Below, one piece after another: positions 32,171 through 35,789 of a stretch of 35,789 nucleotides of DNA; within the stretch, counting starts at the first letter, position 1, and every line of letters starts with the position of its first letter. The translations under genes and the position numbers were made by a program. The notes below the pieces were generated by a model. The model was given only the letters and a program-made list of their open reading frames with translations, ran no database searches and was not told the DNA's origin. The stretch comes from Chloroflexota bacterium (GTDB lineage Bacteria > Chloroflexota > Anaerolineae > Aggregatilineales > Phototrophicaceae). The stretch is from positions 1-35,789 of the forward strand of contig WTGC01000189.1 of NCBI GenBank assembly GCA_011523705.1. The letters are read 5' to 3'.

Positions 32171-32180
32171 CGTTTTCTCC

Positions 32181-32259
32181 TCTCGCTCTGGGTATCTGAG
32201 TCTCGTCAGGCGGGTCTCTATCCCCGCGAAGCCCGCCCGAAGGCGGGCGTTTCGACTAG
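32181..32259 (-). repeat. 79-bp repeat with C(UUCG)G hairpin, copy 1
   Basis: 78 of 79 bases match 35030-35108. On the minus strand it runs from the stop codon of one gene (CTAG), through a GCCCGCC-TTCG-GGCGGGC hairpin (32231-32248), to the ribosome site of the next gene. The UUCG loop makes it very stable. There is no T-run, so it is not a usual terminator; protection of the 3' part or attenuation is more likely. Confidence 0.85.
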
Positions 32260-32468
32260 GCGTCGTTCCGATTGAAGCCGGCGCTGGCATAATCGTAAGG
32301 GGCAATATCGCCGTTGCCGCTTATCTCGCTCCAATCTAGCGGGGGCATGCACTTGATGGAGCACTCGTAGCTGAGGGCCTTGCTCTCGGGGGATGTCGAG
32401 GTCTTGAGCATATTGTATTCGCACCCGCAAGAATAAGTGAAAGTAACCATCTCTCTCATCTCTGTCAT
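32256..32468 (-). CDS. Small cysteine-containing protein
   Basis: 70 residues from the ATG at 32468 with AAAGGA upstream; the frame also opens at a GTG in the P3 spacer, which is rejected. CGCEY near residue 15 and later CSIKC (about 37-41) could bind a metal. Beta-prone N-terminal part. First gene after P3 and the last before the 79-bp repeat. No family recognised. Confidence 0.6.
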   Translation of the reverse strand: MTEMREMVTFTYSCGCEYNMLKTSTSPESKALSYECSIKCMPPLDWSEISGNGDIAPYDYASAGFNRNDA

Positions 32469-32479
32469 CGTCTGTCCTT

Positions 32480-32569
32480 TCTCTATCCGATATAAGGATT
32501 CTAGCAGAAAACTCACACACTGTCAACACAAAAATGAAGCAATTTTAAGGCAAAAATATCCCCTGCGCG
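32480..32569 (-). repeat. 90-bp promoter repeat, copy P3
   Basis: 89 of 90 bases equal 29236-29325; a longer relation to P1 (about 21-100) is also clear over the boxes and downstream bases. The unit begins in the leader (TCTCTATCCG read on plus) and ends inside the terminator stem. Confidence 0.9.
32498..32526 (-). promoter_or_regulatory. Early promoter P3 (sigma70 type)
   Basis: TTGACA (32521-32526), 17 bases, TAGAAT (32498-32503) on the minus strand. Directly preceded by a strong terminator, so it restarts transcription for the small-protein, DUF3102-like and helicase genes. Confidence 0.9.
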
Positions 32570-32589
32570 GAGCGAGCGCGCAGGGGATA
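32552..32589 (-). terminator. Strong intrinsic terminator of the first early operon
   Basis: TATCCCCTGCGCG and CGCGCAGGGGATA form a perfect 13-bp stem with a CTCGCTC loop, followed by TTTTTG on the minus strand. It ends the transcript of the ERF operon about 40 bases after the gene at 32628. Confidence 0.92.
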
Positions 32590-32627
32590 CCTGGCCAGAC
32601 TCTCGCTCAGTCCGTATATGGATTTTA

Positions 32628-32831
32628 TCACTCGCTGTTCAAGTCGGCAATCGCCGACGGCCTATCATAGCCATAGCCTTTTCGCTCCCCCGATACAGCG
32701 ACATAGCGGGGCGTGTCATCCATAGTCGCGCCAACCCACCCCATCGCACGCAGCAAGAAAACCCAGTCTTCCCGCTCGCGCCGGTTCAGACGGCGGCTTA
32801 CTATCGCGTCGATTTTGCGCTTACGAACCAT
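32628..32831 (-). CDS. Small basic protein
   Basis: 67 residues. Very basic N-terminus (MVRKRKIDAIVSRRLNRRERE), then WVFLLRAMGWVGATM and a tail with RYVAVSGERK. The start overlaps the ERF stop and has GGAGAAGGG upstream, so it is coupled to ERF translation. It may work with ERF, but no family is recognised. Last gene before the operon terminator. Confidence 0.65.
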   Translation of the reverse strand: MVRKRKIDAIVSRRLNRREREDWVFLLRAMGWVGATMDDTPRYVAVSGERKGYGYDRPSAIADLNSE

Positions 32832-33669
32832 TTTTCCCTTCTCCTGTTATCGGCTTGTACGGCAAACCCTTCTCGGTGTATTTCGTCTCTCCGCGGCAAA
32901 ACTCAACAACTCGCCGCCTGAGTTCCGCGCCCTCCCGGATATTTTGCTCACCCATCCATATCCCAACCGACCGCTGCGTTGCCTCTTCGCCGATCATCCT
33001 CGACACATCCTTCAGGGAAATATCTGTCGTCCGCAGCCAGTCCAAAAAGTTGCCCCAAAAGTGTAGGCTTATGGCGCCCTTGGCGGGCGGTTGAGTCGGA
33101 GTGCGCTGGGCTGGTGGTTGAGTCGGAGTGCGCTGGTCTATGCTGTCCTCGTCGTCTGACAGATCTACGCTAGTTGCTGCCGCCCAAGAGTAGCGCCGCG
33201 CGTATGTGATAGTCGCGCCGATGGTTTTTTCATCAGGTTCGCGCCGCGCGCCATCTCGTCCCTCCCGCCCCCAAATCGGTATGGTCACTGGACAAGCGCG
33301 CTCAATAGTTTCTCCGTCCGTGATGATGGTCATGGCAGTGATGCGCTTTGCATCCCAGTCGACATTCACGGCGCTTCGGATGTAGAGTCCGGCGGCGTTG
33401 TAAGCCCCCCGGGTCGCGCGCATAATAGCTGAGAGGTCTGCGTAGCGATACCTGCCAGCGCCGGCTTGCCCCACGCTATCCTCCAGCGCCGACTCCATGT
33501 TCTTCTGAGCGGCTACGACCTTCGCCACGAAGTCGGGGGTGTACGAAAATAGATTCTCGTCACTCGCGGTTTCCATCTGCGCCTCCCGCATCCCACTGCG
33601 CCCTATGGCGTCTATGACATCCCCCACGAAGTTGGGCGAAAATCCCTTCGAATCAGACTTGGTTTCCAT
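32821..33669 (-). CDS. ERF-family single-strand annealing protein
   Basis: 282 residues from the ATG at 33669, with GGGAGG five bases upstream. The ERF core is at about 50-180: YADLSAIMRATRGAYNAAGL, then a strand pattern, and KTIGATITYARRYSWAAATS, the best conserved signature, with the acidic end DLSDDEDSID. A linker with two QRTPTQPPA-type repeats joins a C-terminal domain. Two 31-residue units with METxSDxxxFS open the protein, made by a 93-base duplication that also copied a ribosome site and ATG, so a shorter form could start at about 33576. It anneals single strands in phage recombination and repair. Confidence 0.9.
   Translation of the reverse strand: METKSDSKGFSPNFVGDVIDAIGRSGMREAQMETASDENLFSYTPDFVAKVVAAQKNMESALEDSVGQAGAGRYRYADLSAIMRATRGAYNAAGLYIRSAVNVDWDAKRITAMTIITDGETIERACPVTIPIWGREGRDGARREPDEKTIGATITYARRYSWAAATSVDLSDDEDSIDQRTPTQPPAQRTPTQPPAKGAISLHFWGNFLDWLRTTDISLKDVSRMIGEEATQRSVGIWMGEQNIREGAELRRRVVEFCRGETKYTEKGLPYKPITGEGKNGS
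33568..33612. repeat. 45-bp direct repeat, copy 1 of 2 (other 33661-33705)
   Basis: Nearly the same as 33661-33705, 93 bases apart, in frame. Both copies carry GGGAGG, then ATG and GAAACC on the minus strand. It is the end point of the tandem duplication that gave ERF two similar N-terminal units. Copy 2 overlaps the end of the ribbon-helix-helix gene. Confidence 0.9.
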
Positions 33670-33889
33670 CTGTGCCTCCCGCATCCTCCTGCGCCCTACG
33701 GCGCGCCCGGATGTCGTCGCGTATTATCCCGCGAACATATTCTGACAGCTTCAGCCCGTCCGCATCTGCGACATCTCGCATATCAGACAGCATCCGCGCG
33801 CTGAGCGCGAAGTTAAAGCGCGCTGATCGCATCTGCTTATTTTCGCGTTCCATTTTCCACTCACTCTCTACCGCGCCATGCGCGGCCAT
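33653..33889 (-). CDS. Ribbon-helix-helix DNA-binding protein
   Basis: 78 residues; the start ATG overlaps the previous stop (TAATG). An ATG 12 codons in (33853) also has a GAGTGG upstream and is possible. Residues about 22-60 fit an Arc/MetJ-type fold: strand SARFNFALS, helix ARMLSDMRDVADADG, then LKLSEYVRGIIRDDI. Such dimers bind inverted repeats at promoters. It is the only clear small regulator in the early genes and could act on the shared P1-P3 sequences; that is inference. Its end overlaps the ERF start. Confidence 0.8.
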   Translation of the reverse strand: MAAHGAVESEWKMERENKQMRSARFNFALSARMLSDMRDVADADGLKLSEYVRGIIRDDIRARRRAQEDAGGTDGNQV

Positions 33890-34248
33890 TAAATCTCGTA
33901 GTAGCGCGCTTCCGCTTCCCTGAGCACTCCGACGACTTCATCCTTAGTCCTGCCCGGAGAATCGTTCCAACGTATTAGCATGTGGGCGATGGAGTCGTAC
34001 TTAGAGCCTCTGTGGCTCTCCAATCTCGATGCCGCTTCATGGACGGCGGCGTAAAAGCCCTCCGGCGTCTTGCTATGATGGGCAGCGATGCACGCGCCTA
34101 TCAGGCACCAGCCCACTGCGCCTGCGCTATCCGCGTCCACTTCGTCGCCATGCGCGTCCTTCGCCATGGCGCGCTGAAACCAAAGCCCATCACTCAGTAT
34201 CTCGCTAGGCAGCCGCGCTGGACGCTTTACCTCTGTCACCTCTGTCAT
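33889..34248 (-). CDS. DUF6197-like protein, copy 3
   Basis: 119 residues. It shares with the two copies before it: VKRPARLPSEILSDGLW-Q-AMA, then SAGAVGWCLIGACIAAHH, FYAAVHEAA and WNDSPGRTKDEVVGVLREAEARYY. These blocks fit DUF6197, a family of phage and actinobacterial proteins of unknown role (WC-x-GA and WND-GRT signatures). The middle part differs most from the other copies (RLESHRGSKYDS). AAGGAGAGCGAG precedes the start. Confidence 0.8.
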   Translation of the reverse strand: MTEVTEVKRPARLPSEILSDGLWFQRAMAKDAHGDEVDADSAGAVGWCLIGACIAAHHSKTPEGFYAAVHEAASRLESHRGSKYDSIAHMLIRWNDSPGRTKDEVVGVLREAEARYYEI

Positions 34249-34265
34249 CTCTCGCTCTCCTTTCC

Positions 34266-34637
34266 TTAGCTGGATGATCCGTAGTAGCGCGCTTCCGCTT
34301 CCCTGAGCACTTCGATGACCTCATCCTTAGTCCTGCCCGGAGAATCGTTCCAATGCATGAGTAAATCTCCGACGGGTTCGTACATGAACATATCAATCAC
34401 CTGTCCATCCCGTCTAAATGCCGCATCTTCGACGGCGGCGTAAAAGGCCTTCGGCGTCTCGCCATGATGGGCAGCGACGCATGCGCCCACCATGCACCAG
34501 GCAACCGCGTCCGCGCTATCCGGATGCACATCTTCGCCACGCGCATCACTCGCCATCGCGCGCTGCATCCAAAGACCGTCACTCAGTATCTCGCTAGGCA
34601 GCCGCGCTGGGCGCTTTACCTCTGCCATCTCTGTCAT
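34266..34637 (-). CDS. DUF6197-like protein, copy 2
   Basis: 123 residues. N-terminal part nearly the same as copy 3, C-terminal end (RYYGSSS) the same as copy 1. Middle unique: RRDGQVIDMFMYEPVGDLLM. The gap to the next copy and the ribosome site are almost identical between copies, so the whole unit, gene plus leader, was duplicated. Cys in AWCMVGACVAAHH are kept. Function unknown. Confidence 0.8.
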   Translation of the reverse strand: MTEMAEVKRPARLPSEILSDGLWMQRAMASDARGEDVHPDSADAVAWCMVGACVAAHHGETPKAFYAAVEDAAFRRDGQVIDMFMYEPVGDLLMHWNDSPGRTKDEVIEVLREAEARYYGSSS

Positions 34638-34654
34638 CTCTCGCTCTCCTTTCC

Positions 34655-35017
34655 TTAGCTGGATGATCCGTAGTAGCGCTCTTCCGCCTCCCTGAGCGCT
34701 TCGATGACCTCATCCTTCGTCCTGCTCGGATAATCGTTCCAATGCTTGAGTGCATCGGCAACGGAGTTGAACATATTCAAGCCCAATATAAGTTCATCCC
34801 ATGTCAATGCCGCTTCTTCGACGGCGCAGTAAAAGTCCTTCGGCGTCTCGCCATGATGGGCAGCTTCGCATGCGCCCACCATGCACCAGGCAACCGCGTC
34901 TGCGCTATCCGGACGCACTGACAAGCGAAGTGCGTTTCTCGCCATCGCGCCCTGAAGCCAAAGACCATCATTCAATATCTCGCTAGGCAGCCGCTCTGGG
35001 CGCTTTACCTCTGTCAT
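34655..35017 (-). CDS. DUF6197-like protein, copy 1
   Basis: 120 residues. Same blocks as copies 2 and 3, with LPSEILNDGLWLQGAMARN, AWCMVGACEAAHHGETPK and WNDYPSRTKDEVIEALREAE. Middle unique: LTWDELILGLNMFNSVAD. Preceded by the second 79-bp repeat and a GAGGAGCGAG site. Being first it may be the parent copy, but copy order of descent cannot be told by eye. Confidence 0.8.
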   Translation of the reverse strand: MTEVKRPERLPSEILNDGLWLQGAMARNALRLSVRPDSADAVAWCMVGACEAAHHGETPKDFYCAVEEAALTWDELILGLNMFNSVADALKHWNDYPSRTKDEVIEALREAEERYYGSSS

Positions 35018-35029
35018 CTCTCGCTCCTC

Positions 35030-35108
35030 TCTCGCTCTGGGTATCTGAGTCTCATCAGGCGGGTCTCTATCCCCGCGAAGCCCGCCCGAAGGCGGGCGTT
35101 TCGACTAG
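35030..35108 (-). repeat. 79-bp repeat with C(UUCG)G hairpin, copy 2
   Basis: One base differs from 32181-32259. Hairpin at 35080-35097. It starts at the stop of the acidic protein and ends at the ribosome site of DUF6197 copy 1, the same position relative to genes as copy 1 has. Confidence 0.85.
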
Positions 35109-35326
35109 CTCGCTATCAGCCCCACGAACTGCACGCCATCCACCACGAGACCCTCGCCCCACTCGTAGCCTCTGGGGGCGGGGTACCTGTCATCATCCAT
35201 GCCGTCGATGAAGGCATCGGCCGGCAACTCAACTCCCAGCACAGCCGTGTCTCTCGCGGAAAGAACACCCTCGACTATCTCGTATCCGTCTATCTCCATG
35301 CCTACCGTCAGTCCTGTCGTCTCCAT
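35105..35326 (-). CDS. Small acidic protein
   Basis: 73 residues, strongly acidic (GMDDDRYPAP, then GYEWGEGLVVDGVQFVG). Beta-prone, no Cys. The stop lies in the 79-bp repeat. GAGAGGAG at good spacing before ATG. Small acidic early phage proteins often mimic DNA and inhibit host nucleases or polymerase; nothing here proves that. No family recognised. Confidence 0.6.
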   Translation of the reverse strand: METTGLTVGMEIDGYEIVEGVLSARDTAVLGVELPADAFIDGMDDDRYPAPRGYEWGEGLVVDGVQFVGLIAS

Positions 35327-35360
35327 ATCGGTCTCCTCTCGCTCCTTCCTGATGGTTGTG

Positions 35361-35741
35361 CTATGCTGCGACTAACTCCATGCCTATCCACCGAAGCGCT
35401 GGATTGTAAACTGCTACTATCTCGTCTGTGCCATGTCCCCAGCTATCGGGGAGTATGACGAAATCAATCTCGCGCTCATCAACGATTTCTGCTAGGAAAT
35501 CCCACTCGTCGTCTTCGATGTCGTCATAGTGGAGGACTGCTGCGTTTTCGAGGTCTATCTCTGCTGTGAAGATGCGGGCATTTTCGCCGTTTCCGCCATT
35601 TGTCAAGTTTTCGGCTGTTGCATAGTCAGTGGCAGCCTCGTAATTTTCGGTCAAGTAGCAGCCACTCAAGCCGTACATTGTGTCAGTCCTGAAATCTGGT
35701 GTGCCCGTAAAGTCTGCGCTGGTGCCGTGAAAAACTTTCAT
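35361..35741 (-). CDS. Small ADP-ribosyltransferase-like protein
   Basis: 126 residues. N-terminal VFHGTSADF (H5-G6-T7), then LSGCYLTENYEAATDYA (Y29, a strand-helix with the GxYxTE pattern) and near the end GTDEIVAVYNPALRWIGME with Glu107. This H...Y...E layout is that of small ADP-ribosyltransferases seen in phages and polyvalent proteins, whose last strand reads like DE-IV-YNP. NAD would be the donor and a host protein the likely target. It is the first gene after P1, with AAAGGAG upstream, so it is made at once on entry, as T4 Alt/ModA-type enzymes are. Sequence similarity is by eye; the fold should be tested with a profile or structure model. Confidence 0.72.
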   Translation of the reverse strand: MKVFHGTSADFTGTPDFRTDTMYGLSGCYLTENYEAATDYATAENLTNGGNGENARIFTAEIDLENAAVLHYDDIEDDEWDFLAEIVDEREIDFVILPDSWGHGTDEIVAVYNPALRWIGMELVAA

Positions 35742-35789
35742 TTGTTATCTCCTTTCTCTATCCGATATAAGGATTTTAACAGAAAACTC

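Noticed and set aside
1..35789. CRISPR array, insertion sequence, integrase, reverse transcriptase or toxin-antitoxin pair
   Set aside because: No regular spacer-repeat pattern, transposase DDE motif, tyrosine or serine recombinase motif or YxDD motif was seen. The RHH protein has no toxin-like partner next to it.

Overview
The window is a complete circular genome of a double-stranded DNA tailed phage. The last 55 bases repeat the first 55 exactly, so the molecule closes at about 35,734 bp. Every gene I can support is on the minus strand, packed tightly with many ATGA, TAATG or GTGA stop-start overlaps. The head and tail set (terminase, portal, protease, HK97-fold capsid, connectors, tail tube, frameshifted chaperones, long tape measure, fibres) is that of an HK97-like siphovirus. 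No integrase, recognisable lysogeny repressor or DNA polymerase was found, so a lytic or host-polymerase-dependent life is likely. Textbook sigma70 promoters, Shine-Dalgarno sites and the absence of cues such as actinobacterial start contexts suggest a Gram-negative host, but the host cannot be named from the sequence. Most of the genome is GC-rich and full of GCGC.

In transcription order, starting at the circle junction: promoter P1 (39-67) fires into the right end. The first early operon, 35741 down to 32628, holds a small ADP-ribosyltransferase-like protein, an acidic protein, three tandem DUF6197-like paralogues, a ribbon-helix-helix protein, an ERF single-strand annealing protein and a small protein. 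It ends at a strong intrinsic terminator (32552-32589), immediately followed by P3 (32498-32526). P3 drives small proteins, a DUF3102-like zinc and coiled-coil protein and a superfamily II helicase (32468 to 29334). P2 (29254-29282), nearly identical, drives a zinc-knuckle protein, a RusA resolvase, a small protein, a PriCT_2-Toprim primase and an HTH protein (29203 to 26895). P1, P2 and P3 look like one co-regulated early set.

About 400 bp without a convincing gene (26487-26894) separates the early from the late genes. It is dense in nested inverted repeats and lies just before the small terminase gene, so it may be a structured RNA, a leader, or the packaging site. The late region runs TerS, TerL, portal, protease, minor head protein, capsid, connectors, tail terminator and tail tube. 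A GC-poorer adenine methyltransferase with its own intrinsic terminator follows, then the G/T chaperones with a T9 slippery run, the tape measure and a hub-like tail protein. Next come the fibre genes, a second methyltransferase (SPPY type) and more tail-end proteins.

The last part (3211 to 162) holds exported or membrane proteins, an Fn3-ankyrin-like protein, a holin-like protein and a small secreted cysteine protein, and ends at a terminator (103-143) just upstream of P1. No endolysin is recognisable, so the wall-degrading function is either in an unknown protein or absent. Several repeats (90-bp promoter copies, two 79-bp elements, two 53-bp intergenic elements plus a matching 23-bp palindrome in a gene, duplicated start regions in the protease and ERF genes, gene triplication) point to repeated local duplication.
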